Both the position numbers and the translations under genes were made by a program. A stretch of DNA of 64,000 nt from Rhabdaerophilum sp. SD176 (GTDB taxonomy: Bacteria; Pseudomonadota; Alphaproteobacteria; Rhizobiales; Beijerinckiaceae): NCBI RefSeq assembly GCF_030143245.1, contig NZ_JARJNS010000009.1, positions 1 through 64,000 on the forward strand, given 5' to 3'. Shown in pieces: positions 54,041 through 62,900 of this stretch (position 1 is the first letter of the stretch; every line of letters starts with the position of its first letter). Under the pieces are notes generated by a model that was not told the origin of the DNA, ran no database searches, and saw nothing but the letters and a program-made list of their open reading frames with translations.

Positions 54041-55048
54041 TCACTGGTTCCGCTTCTCGTACTCCTCAAAAAGCGAGGCGAGGCGTGAGCCTAGAAAAGT
54101 CGCGAAGTCTTTCGGCACCGATGGGTCGAACCGTAGGATGGTTCGACCGCTGTCTTCGGCCAGGAAGGCAAGCCCCCTCCCCTCGCCGCTTGACCAGATT
54201 GGTTGCGGCTGAAGCGGTTTTTCCGGCTTTGAGATTGCAGCCAGAACCCTCAGAAACCGGGTATCTGAATCGCGGCTGAGATCGGGATCGGCAAGAACAC
54301 GCTGAACCACGGCCAGCGCCTTTCCCTGTTTGAGACGATCCGAAAGATCCATCCAACGGCGTCGGCCCGCCTTTGGTGCAGGTCCGATTGCTCGGGCAAT
54401 CGGTTCGGGCACCGCCCTTGCGACGGAGATGAGCTTGGAGAGTTCCGTCTTATCGGTCGACAATGCCGCCATGATCAACTGGCGATCAGTTCCTCGATCT
54501 TCGAGAGATTTCGCGAACATCGCCTTCTCGATGAAGGACAGATCTTTTCGCGCCGAGTTCTCCAATCCCTGGGCGAGGACAAGAGCCTCATCATCGAATG
54601 CGCGAATAACGGCCTTGAGCGACAGCCCCAGTTCCTTCGCAGCCCGCCAGCGGCGATGCCCGTAGGCAAGCTGAAAATATCCGTCGCGAACAGGATGCGG
54701 GCGCAGCAGGACCGGAACTTCCTGTCCGTGCTCCCGCAGGGACGCCTTGAGCTGTTCAAACGCCTCGTCATCCGCCTGGTCAAAGCGGTCCAGAACGAAG
54801 GACGGCTCGACCCGCGCAGGATCGATCTCGACGACGTTCTGTCCCTTCGCCAGAGCCTCTTTCAGGGCCCGCGCTTCATCTTCGATCTTGTCCAGCGTCA
54901 GCCCCATCGTTCGTACGGGCCCCGCCAGCGTTCGCTGCGGCGGCTGCGCGGGTGGAGCCTGTTCAACAGGAGCAGCCGCGGCGGGAGCAGAGTTGGCCGC
55001 GGCCAACTGTTCCTCGATCAGGGACTTAATGAGATTGCGGCGCGTCAT
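54041..55048 (-). CDS. repB: Partition protein RepB (ParB family)
   Basis: This 335-aa centromere-binding CTPase-type protein has the ParB N-domain motifs EQLKASLREHGQEVPVLLRP, FQLAYGHRRWRAAKELG (GHRR arginine patch) and ENSARKDLSFIEKAMF, then an HTH region around LIMAALSTDKTELSKLISVA. It starts at MTRRNLIKSLI, overlapping the repA stop (ATGA). A parS copy lies inside its 5' coding sequence (QLAAANS codons). Confidence 0.95.
   Translation of the reverse strand: MTRRNLIKSLIEEQLAAANSAPAAAAPVEQAPPAQPPQRTLAGPVRTMGLTLDKIEDEARALKEALAKGQNVVEIDPARVEPSFVLDRFDQADDEAFEQLKASLREHGQEVPVLLRPHPVRDGYFQLAYGHRRWRAAKELGLSLKAVIRAFDDEALVLAQGLENSARKDLSFIEKAMFAKSLEDRGTDRQLIMAALSTDKTELSKLISVARAVPEPIARAIGPAPKAGRRRWMDLSDRLKQGKALAVVQRVLADPDLSRDSDTRFLRVLAAISKPEKPLQPQPIWSSGEGRGLAFLAEDSGRTILRFDPSVPKDFATFLGSRLASLFEEYEKRNQ
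54992..55007. promoter_or_regulatory. parS site 1, inside repB
   Basis: The 16-bp perfect palindrome GTTGGCCGCGGCCAAC fits the repABC parS consensus GTTNNNNGCNNNNAAC. It is identical to the copy at 56396-56411. It sits 41-56 bp into the repB coding region. Confidence 0.88.
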
Positions 55049-56259
55049 GCATCTCTCCCCCACGCTTTGCGGATGAGCCCAAGAATCTCGCCATTCACTG
55101 CGTCGAGCGATTCAATCGCACGATCATAAGTCGCACGCCCAACTGCGCCGCGATCAAGTTCATAGAGGGATTGTTTGGTGAGCCCAGCATCAGCGATGGC
55201 AGTGGATTTCCATACCGTCGCCGCCAGCACATCATCTCCAAAGAGCCCGCGAAGCAGCGCCACGACCTGCGACTGCGGCCCATCATGAGGTTCATGCCGG
55301 GTGACAACATAGCGAATGAAATCGTGGTGCAGATCACCGCCTGCATTGCGGACAACGGACATCAAGTCGGCCGTCATCAGCAGAAACTGCGACATCGAAG
55401 CGACGTCGACCATCTGCGGATGAATTGTCACGAGCAGCGAGGTAGCGGCACACAGCGCTCCGAGCGTCAAGTAGCCGAGCTGGGGCGGGCAATCGATGAT
55501 TACCACGTCATAATCAGCCTCGACTTCGTTCAGCGCCTTGCCAACGCGCTGGAAGAACAGTCCGCCAGCCGGACGACCACCTTCAAGGAGAGCCCGGGGT
55601 GTATCATGCTCAAACTCCATCAACTCGAGATTGCCGGGGATCAGATCGAGGCCGTCGAAATAGGTCTTGCGAATGCACGACTTTGCAGAACGACGGGCAT
55701 CGTCGTAGCGGATAGCTCCGTAAAGCGTGTCCCCTTCCGCAAGATCGAATTCCGGCTGAAGCCCCAGCATGGCCGTCATCGAGGCCTGGGGATCAAGGTC
55801 CAGAGCCAAAACCCGATATCCGCTCAATGCAAGAAATTGTGCCAGATAAAGCGCTGTTGTTGTTTTGGCTGAGCCGCCTTTGAAGTTGACGCAGGCGATT
55901 GTCTGAAGCCGCTCACCGGGCTTGCGGTGAGGCAGAATAACGTCGGCATCACGAGGCTTAGCATTGGCGATGTAGCGCCTAAGCACGTTGATTTGTGCCA
56001 GCGTATAGGAGCGCCGGCCAGTCAGGGAAACCTCCGGCGTCGGCCCAATTCCGTCAATCGAAAGCTGGCGGAGATAACCGTCAGACACATTCAGCAGCCG
56101 CGCAGCCTCGCCGGAGGTAAACGACCTCAGAGATTTCCTGCTATCTGGTGGAAAGAGTCGCGACCCGAGCGACTGCAACTGCCCAGAGAGCAGCTTTGCA
56201 TGCGCCGCAATTTTGGCGTCTGATGCGACCCGACCGGAACGAAGCGAAGCCGTGTCCAC
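55045..56259 (-). CDS. repA: Partition ATPase RepA (ParA family)
   Basis: This 404-aa ATPase starts at a GTG (56259) with GGAG ten bases upstream. An N-terminal winged HTH (FTSGEAARLLNVSDGYLRQLSIDG) precedes the deviant Walker A motif FKGGSAKTTTALYLAQFLA (about 130), Walker B-like VVIIDCPPQLGYLTLGAL and ALDLDPQASMTAMLG. It partitions the plasmid with RepB and autoregulates the operon. It is the first gene of repABC. Confidence 0.95.
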   Translation of the reverse strand: MDTASLRSGRVASDAKIAAHAKLLSGQLQSLGSRLFPPDSRKSLRSFTSGEAARLLNVSDGYLRQLSIDGIGPTPEVSLTGRRSYTLAQINVLRRYIANAKPRDADVILPHRKPGERLQTIACVNFKGGSAKTTTALYLAQFLALSGYRVLALDLDPQASMTAMLGLQPEFDLAEGDTLYGAIRYDDARRSAKSCIRKTYFDGLDLIPGNLELMEFEHDTPRALLEGGRPAGGLFFQRVGKALNEVEADYDVVIIDCPPQLGYLTLGALCAATSLLVTIHPQMVDVASMSQFLLMTADLMSVVRNAGGDLHHDFIRYVVTRHEPHDGPQSQVVALLRGLFGDDVLAATVWKSTAIADAGLTKQSLYELDRGAVGRATYDRAIESLDAVNGEILGLIRKAWGRDA

Positions 56260-56268
56260 GAATTAATT

Positions 56269-56316
56269 CTCCGATACGGATTTCAGTGCGAAACACCAGA
56301 ATTTCCGTATCAGGAG
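56269..56316. promoter_or_regulatory. Inverted repeat upstream of repA, candidate RepA operator
   Basis: CTCCGATACGGA (56269-56280) and TCCGTATC-A-GGAG (56304-56316) form a dyad around a 23-bp centre immediately upstream of the repA GTG. RepA-type autorepression at such dyads is known for repABC operons. No confident -35/-10 was seen. Confidence 0.6.
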
Positions 56317-56395
56317 AGACACGATTCTTTCGAACGAGCAAGAACTTTATCGTTAAGCCAGGTTAACCCGATTCTAGAAATGGCCTGCTCAGAAA

Positions 56396-56411
56396 GTTGG
56401 CCGCGGCCAAC
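56396..56411. promoter_or_regulatory. parS site 2, upstream of repA
   Basis: Second exact copy of the 16-bp palindrome found inside repB, lying 137 bp upstream of the repA start and 47 bp beyond the end of the DUF736 gene. Confidence 0.88.
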
Positions 56412-56457
56412 TCGAGAAGACCGCCCACCATTCAGCGGGCGGCCCTGTGTTCTCGCC

Positions 56458-56787
56458 TCAGTGGCGTGAGCGCTTCGCGGTACTGCGCGGACGGTTCCAG
56501 AGGAGGTCGAAGCCACCGTCACGATTGACCACCAGATTGGCGAAGATGGGCTTCGGGAGGCTCGGGTCATCGATGCGGACCTGATGGTATTCGCGGCCAC
56601 TCTCGCGGGCGGTCTTGGGCCATGCGGCGCCAAGTTCGATATCGCCAGCGTAGAGCCGGAAGGAAGGCGCGCCCTTGCTCTCGCTTTCGACCGGCTCGAA
56701 GGTCGCCTGGGTGTCGAGGGTCAGGGTCTTGATTGCGCCCTGGAGGAAGCCGTCCTTGGCCAGAGAGAAGGTACCGATCGTCGCCAT
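56458..56787 (-). CDS. DUF736-family protein
   Basis: This 109-aa protein matches the DUF736 pattern: MATIGTFSLAKDGFLQGAIKTL, PSFRLYAGDIELGAAWPKT, REYHQVRIDDPSLPKPIFAN and DGGFDLLWNR. These small cytoplasmic proteins are frequent on alphaproteobacterial plasmids and ICEs; function is unknown. MATIG is preferred to the in-frame start 14 codons upstream. It lies just before the parS/repA region. Confidence 0.9.
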   Translation of the reverse strand: MATIGTFSLAKDGFLQGAIKTLTLDTQATFEPVESESKGAPSFRLYAGDIELGAAWPKTARESGREYHQVRIDDPSLPKPIFANLVVNRDGGFDLLWNRPRSTAKRSRH

Positions 56788-57636
56788 TTTGAATTCTCCA
56801 TCTGTCTTGAGCTTCAGGCTCGCATCCATCGCGTTCCTGATGGCGATCGAAAGACCGGTGGCGAAGCGACCGGCACCCTGTGGGCCGAAACGCAGTGGAG
56901 GACGGGACAGACGGAGAAATTTGTTTCGCGATGCAAAGGCGGGTTACCCGCCGGCGGAAATTTCTTCGGATGGCCCGTTGCCAGGTCGAAGCGAGGATGC
57001 CCCGCAGCCGGCCTCCGGTCAGATCCGCCCATCACGGACGAGAAGGACTGCGCCAGCATCTCAGGACAGGTGGTCAAACAGCATGGCGCCTGAGACTCAC
57101 CTTCCCTGCCAAGGATTTGAACTCTCCGAGTGCATTCACCCCCCTGCCCTCAGGCATCTGGGGTCGCTGTGGCGAAACGAAGAGGAAGCAGCGGCCAACC
57201 AACCGACTGTGTGTCGCGGCAGTGAGCATCCAAGCCTGAGCAATGATCCAGCGAGACGTCGGCAGATCCAGCTTCGGGGACCAATCCACACCAGCCACCC
57301 CTGCCCTGCAGGACCCAGTCAAGCGAGGCATTCGCCAATGGCTCCGCTCTGACCGGGCAAACTCACATCGCCAGCAGACGGAGACATTGCCCCTTGAGAG
57401 CCTACCCGCCGATTCCGCTGGGCGGGCTAGCTCCGTTAGAATCTGAAGCCTGAGCATCGCACGCGTCAGATCTTCGCCTCCGCTTCCTCCCGGCATAGCG
57501 GTCGTTTTTGGGGAATATGGCGATGGGCTGCACCGCAGCTCACACACACGCGTATCGATTGACCGGAGCACACGCACGAGGGCGCGCTTCCGCCCTCGAT
57601 CAAGGCGACAGGCCGCGATTGAGAAGACGGCGGCGC
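56788..57636. other. 849-bp region without a convincing gene
   Basis: Open frames on both strands here have arginine/serine-rich, low-complexity translations and no family match. A perfect 7-1-7 dyad GGCGGGT-T-ACCCGCC lies at 56938-56952, flanked by the inverted pair AGAAATTT (56915-56922) and AAATTTCT (56958-56965). It could hold a regulatory RNA or a DNA-binding site, but nothing more can be said. Confidence 0.5.
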
Positions 57637-58578
57637 CTATGCGCCGCCAGGCCCGCATTTCCAAACAGGAATTCCGAGCTTCCGCGCCTTGTCGCCGAGG
57701 TTCTCGACGATGCCTGAACCTGGAAACAGGATCAGGCCGATGGGCATGGCCTCAAGCAACTGATCGTTGCGCTTGAAAGGCGCCGCATTGCGGTGTTTTG
57801 CCCAATCCGGCTTGAAGACGACCTGCGGAACTTTCCGGCTCTCAGCCCAGCAGGCGGCGATGCGTTCGGCGCCACGATTGCCCCCACCATGGAGCAGCAC
57901 CATGTCGGCGTGCTTGGCGCGGGCCTTGTCGAGGATATCCCAGATTCTGACGTGATCGTTGTAGTCGGTCCCGCCGGCAAAGCCGATCCGATGGCCCACC
58001 GGGACAAGGACTGTCGTCTCGGCCACCTTCCGCGCATTGATGAAGTCACGGCTGTCGATCATGGCTGACGTCAGGGCGCGATGATTGACGATCGAACCCG
58101 TTCTAGGGCGCCACGTCGAGCCGGTCTCGACGGCGAAGAGATTGGCCGCGCTGTCCCGGAAATACTCGAAGGCATTGCGGCGTTCGATGAGCGAGAGACC
58201 AAGAGCGGTGAGGCGCTCCAGCTCGACCGAGCGAACCTCCGAGCCATCCTGCTGGGCTTGGGAATTTCTCTGGGCGATCTCGTTGTCGTCGAGCAGCCGG
58301 CCCATGCGCTCGGTCTGACGGTGGAAGAGATTGACGAGGCTCCAGAGAAGATCGGGCAGATCCGGTTCAAGGCGCGTTTCGGCAAAGAGACCAGTTGCGG
58401 CTTCGAAGATTGTCGCCAATGCGAGTTCAGCGCCCTCAGGCGAGGGGAGGGGGCTCGGATCGCCCTCTTCCTCCAGTGGTCGATAGCCATGAAGCTGAAG
58501 CTCATCGAGGAGGTGTACCGAGGGTGAAGCCATAGTGACCTCTGCCCTCTCGTCCCTGAAGTCCTGATCATCCAACAT
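57637..58578 (-). CDS. DUF2493 (SLOG/YspA-like) protein
   Basis: This 313-aa protein has a helical N-region (about 1-210) and a C-terminal Rossmann-like DUF2493 domain: GGTDYNDHVRIWDILDKA, ADMVLLHGGGNRGAERIAACWA and VVFKPDWAKHRNAAPFKRND, then LILFPGSGIVENLGDKARKLGI. The SLOG-type fold binds nucleotide-like ligands. It is a common partner of DUF736 on alphaproteobacterial plasmids. Start MLDDQ is supported by an AAAGG site. Confidence 0.88.
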   Translation of the reverse strand: MLDDQDFRDERAEVTMASPSVHLLDELQLHGYRPLEEEGDPSPLPSPEGAELALATIFEAATGLFAETRLEPDLPDLLWSLVNLFHRQTERMGRLLDDNEIAQRNSQAQQDGSEVRSVELERLTALGLSLIERRNAFEYFRDSAANLFAVETGSTWRPRTGSIVNHRALTSAMIDSRDFINARKVAETTVLVPVGHRIGFAGGTDYNDHVRIWDILDKARAKHADMVLLHGGGNRGAERIAACWAESRKVPQVVFKPDWAKHRNAAPFKRNDQLLEAMPIGLILFPGSGIVENLGDKARKLGIPVWKCGPGGA

Positions 58579-58860
58579 CGTCGCGCCTTTCGTGAGATCG
58601 ACCCCGCATCCACGCAGGGCCTTGACGGGCGATAAACGGGCGCGAGGGGAAGGGCGGTGCATCCCAAGGGGCCTTGTGCCCCGCCCGGGACCGCAACGAA
58701 GAGAAGGACAGCGCCAGCTGTTGCACCGACCTGAGCCTTGTGGCCCGATCGACCGTCTCTCCAAGGCCCGGGATGCGGGCTCTGACACCGACAAGGCGAG
58801 GGAAGGGGAGGAGGAATTCAGCGTCGGGCGTAGGCAGAGGTTAACAAAGCGTTAACGCCG

Positions 58861-59913
58861 TCATGCTGCCAACACCTCTGGCCATTGCCTCAGGAGGTTG
58901 GTCACGAGCACCTCCCTGCCGAGGAGACGCAGGTCCGCGTTAAAGTCCTTCAGGACCGGCCGAAGGATCGAAACGTTGATGCCGTTTTCGGCCGCACGGC
59001 TGGCGAGTTTCCGGGCTGCACGGATGCCCGCTGGCTCATTGTCTCGGGCAATGAGCAAAGATTTCACCCACCCCGGCAGGATGAACCCGGCGAGGTGAGA
59101 GGCCGAGAGAGCAGCGACCAAGCTTGCCGAAGGCAACACGGCGGCGAGCGAGAGCACGGTTTCGACGCCCTCGCCGATCAGAAGGGCGCCAGAGGGATGT
59201 TCTCGATCATCATGGCGCAGCCAGACCCCATGGCCGTGGATATGCCCCAGGGAGCGCCTGGGATCGTCAAGTGCAGCCTTCTGGCCATTCAGAGCCAGCC
59301 AACCGCGCTGGATACCCCTCAGGCAGCCTGAAGCGTCCCTGACGGCTGCGAGCAGGGCAGGGTGGAAGGCAATCTCGCCGGTCTCGTGGTCGCGATACTC
59401 CAGAGCAGAGTGGAAGCGGAGATCTGGAGGATAGGGTGGAGGCAAATGCCGAAGGCTGAGGTAGGTCTCGGCCAATGTGTCGGATAGCAGCCTGCCATCG
59501 GCCCAGATGCGCCTCGCGATTGCCGACGTATCGGATCGCGTGTGGAACGGAACATCACAGGCGTAGCCATCTCTGTCGCGCCGTTCCGGCTTACCCAGAA
59601 AGCGCCGGGCCTCGGCCAGGGTTTCGGCAAGGCTTCGAAGTCCTTCTCTCGCGGCTAAGAGATCCAGTAGATCGCCATGCTCCCCGGTCGCGGCGTCCTG
59701 CCACTTGCCCCGCGCGCCTTGGCCGTGCGGCGGTCCAGTGAGCCTGACAAAAAGCGAACGCCCTCGGTTGTTTCCGGTATCGCCAACGATCCAGTATCTC
59801 CCGGACCTGTGCCCATTCGAGAGGTAGTATCGGCAGAATGCCGCTGCGCGCTCTGCCAACTGGATCGAGAGATCGCGCGCCGGAGACCCGGCGCAGGAAT
59901 GATGTCGTGACAT
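58861..59913 (-). CDS. Toprim-domain (primase/DUF7146-like) protein
   Basis: This 350-aa protein has an N-terminal region with no zinc finger Cys (SRYWIVGDTG-like GRYWIVGDTGNNRGRSLFVRL, about 40-60), followed by a Toprim domain: LLIGEGVETVLSLAAVLP (catalytic Glu) and SLLIARDNEPAGIRAARKLA (DxD-type DNE). Toprim proteins of this type are on many alphaproteobacterial plasmids next to a strawberry-notch-like helicase. They are thought to help plasmid replication or conjugal DNA processing. GAGGGGG precedes the start. Confidence 0.85.
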   Translation of the reverse strand: MSRHHSCAGSPARDLSIQLAERAAAFCRYYLSNGHRSGRYWIVGDTGNNRGRSLFVRLTGPPHGQGARGKWQDAATGEHGDLLDLLAAREGLRSLAETLAEARRFLGKPERRDRDGYACDVPFHTRSDTSAIARRIWADGRLLSDTLAETYLSLRHLPPPYPPDLRFHSALEYRDHETGEIAFHPALLAAVRDASGCLRGIQRGWLALNGQKAALDDPRRSLGHIHGHGVWLRHDDREHPSGALLIGEGVETVLSLAAVLPSASLVAALSASHLAGFILPGWVKSLLIARDNEPAGIRAARKLASRAAENGINVSILRPVLKDFNADLRLLGREVLVTNLLRQWPEVLAA

Positions 59914-59923
59914 CGCATCCCCC

Positions 59924-62900
59924 TCACGCAGCGTTGACACGTGCCGAAGGCACGATGCGGAGGAGAGGGTAGAGGTCGAAAAGGCGGCCGAGGATTTTGG
60001 CCGCATCATCGCCCGCGGGTACGAAGAGCCGAAGCTTCCAGGCGATGATCTCGGAGATCAGGCCAAAGGATTTAAGGCGCTGAACATCGAGATCCGAGAA
60101 CCCCGAGAGCTCAATCCTGTGCCGCCCCATCACAAGCGAACGCTTGAGGGTGAGGCCCTCCCGCAGGATGAGACCGGTATTGTCACGGATAATCGTATCC
60201 GCAGCCTCTGCAGCTGAAAGGGTAGGGGCCTCGGACAGAAGCGTTTCCTTTAATGCTGCTGCGGTTACTGGCGAGACCAGCCGTCCGATCAGGCGCTGAC
60301 CGCAATCGGTCTGCAACCGATAAACGCGCGTATTTTCCTCCGGAAACTGCTTCCAGACCGGCAGAAGCAGTCCTACAACCATATGGAAGCGGGTCTCGGT
60401 GAAGGGCGGGATCTCGCTGACTTCAGTTTCCCAGGCAACGTGGAAGCTGGTCTCCTCGGTCTCCCGCCATTGAGACTTCTCGAGTACCTCAACCGGCATG
60501 ACATCTCGAGCATTGGGCCGGATCAGCCTGACGCGAGGCGTTACCGAACCATCATCCTGCATCAGACTCGTCGTCGGGATTACGAGCGCAGCCCGTCCGG
60601 ATTGCCGGTTCAACATCAACCGCGCTTTCTGGTTGGCCTCGTGATGGGCGAAAACCTCATCGCTTGTCGTGATCTCGGTTTGATCTTTGCGCAGGAGCGT
60701 CATTAGCGACGTCGTGGCGCCACTCGCCTGATGCGTGGCAATGACCTTCTCCTCCTGAACCACGAGGCTCTCGGCCCGCATGGTCTCAACCCCGATATCG
60801 AAGGTCCCGGACTGCATGGCGCCTTCGATCGCTGTCTCCATCAGGCTCTCGAAGACCTCGAAGAGCTGGTTCTGGAGCGCGATCGGCAAAGCGAGGATGC
60901 GATTGAGGAAGGTCGTGATCGGCGGAAGCTCCTCAAGCAAGCTGCCATCTCGGTCCGTGAGACTGAGCCCCGTTGCCGCTTCGAAACGCGCGAGCGAACA
61001 CGCCTCGACCTTGCCGGCATAGATCAGCTGGTAAAGCTGACGGAGCGCAAGGCGGCCATAGACGGATTCGAGATTGTCCTCGGCCCGGAACATGCCCTGG
61101 CCGCCGGTCTGGCGTTGTCCCCGCGTAATCGCCCCGAGCGTATCGAGACGCCGGGCGATCGTGGACAGAAACCGCTTCTCGCCCTTCACATCGCTCGCCA
61201 CCGGACGGAAGAGCGGTGGCTGCGCCTGATTGGTTCGATTGGTGCGCCCAAGCCCCTGGATCGCGTTATCCGCCTTCCAACCGGGTTCCAGCAGGTAATG
61301 GACGCGCAAGCGCTGGTTCTTCGCCGAACGCTCGGCATGATAGCTCCGGCCAGTACCACCGGCATCCGAGAAGACGAGGATCCGCTTCTGATCACCCTGA
61401 AACGCACGGGTCTCCCCGAGATTGGCCGATGCGGCACGTGTTTCGACGCAGAGCCGCCGGGATCCATCAGGATTGGTCTTGGCGACGATCCGCCGCGAGC
61501 GCCCCGTCACCTCCGCGACCATATCCGTCCCGAAGCGCTGGATAATCTGGTCGAGTGCACCCTGTACGGCAGGAAGCGACGCCAGATGCTCGATCAACCT
61601 GTCCCGGCGTTCGATCGCTTCGCGAGAGTGGACGGGGTTTCCATCCTCATCGAGGGCAGGACGGGACTGAAGGTTCCCATCCTCATCCGAATAGACCTCG
61701 AAGAGTTGCGTGGGGAAGGAATGGACGAGATAGTCGAGGACATATTCCCGAGGCGTGATATCGACTGAGAGATCGTTCCATTCCGCTGTCGGGATCTCTG
61801 CCAAGCGCCGTTCGAGCAGGGCCTCATTGGTCGAGACGATCTGAATCACAGAGGCATGTCCTGCCTCCATATCCGCCTCGATCGCCTTGATGAGGCTCGG
61901 TGCCTTCATCGCGGTGATGAGATGGGCGAAGAACCGCTGCTTGTTCGACTCGAATGCCGAACGCGCGGCGGACTTGGCGTTCTTGTTGTAGGATTTACCG
62001 CCTTCGCCGGTGATGTGCGACGCCTCAAGCGCAGCATTGAGATTGTTATGGATGATCTCGAAGGCCGAGGCATAGGCATCGTAGATCCGAATCTGCTTTG
62101 ACGAGAGCGGATGCTCCAGCATTGCAACTTCGACGCCGGCATAGGAGAGGGCGCGGGCAGTATAAAGCCCCAGGGCTTTCAAATCCCGCGCCAGCACCTC
62201 CATGGCCGCGATCCCACCGGATTCCATCGCCTCGACAAAGGCCTCGCGGGTGGCAAACGGCATATCCGTTGAGCCCCAGAGTCCAAGGCGAGAGGCATAG
62301 GCCAGGTTCGAGACCGTCGTCGCACCCGTTGCCGAGACATAGAGCACACGGGCCTGCGGCAGCGCGTTCTGGAGCCGCACACCGGCGCGCCCCTGTTGCG
62401 ATGCTGATTTATCGCCTCGCTCGCCCTTCTCGGCCGCGGCATTCGCCATGGCATGAGCCTCATCGAAGACGATGACACCATCAAAGCTTGAGCCCAGCCA
62501 ATCGATGATCTGCTTCAGGCGGGAAACCTTGATCGTGCCATCCGGACCCTGCCGTTCATCCGAACGCAACGTGGCATAGGTGGTGAACAGGATCCCCTCG
62601 GGAAGAGCGATCGGTGTACCCTGCTTGAACCGGGAGAGAGGGACGATCTGCAACTTCTCCTGCCCTAGGGCTGACCAGTCGCGTTGGGCGTCTTCAAGAA
62701 GCTTGTCGGATTTCGAGATCCAGAGCGCCTTTCGCCGGCCCTTCAGCCAGTTGTCGAGCACAATGCCCGCAACTTGGCGGCCCTTGCCGGCCCCTGTCCC
62801 GTCCCCGAGATAGAACCCGCGCCGAAACTGGAAGGCCGCATCATCATCTTCCGCCGCCGCTTCCAGCGCATCGAAGGTCTCGTTGACGCGCCAGAAGCCC

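Noticed and set aside
57074-57664. Minus-strand open frame of 196 codons in the backbone gap
   Set aside because: Arg/Ser-rich translation with many Cys and Trp, no ribosome site and no family pattern; treated as non-coding.
60731-61768. Plus-strand open frame of 345 codons
   Set aside because: Antisense of the strawberry-notch-like helicase gene.
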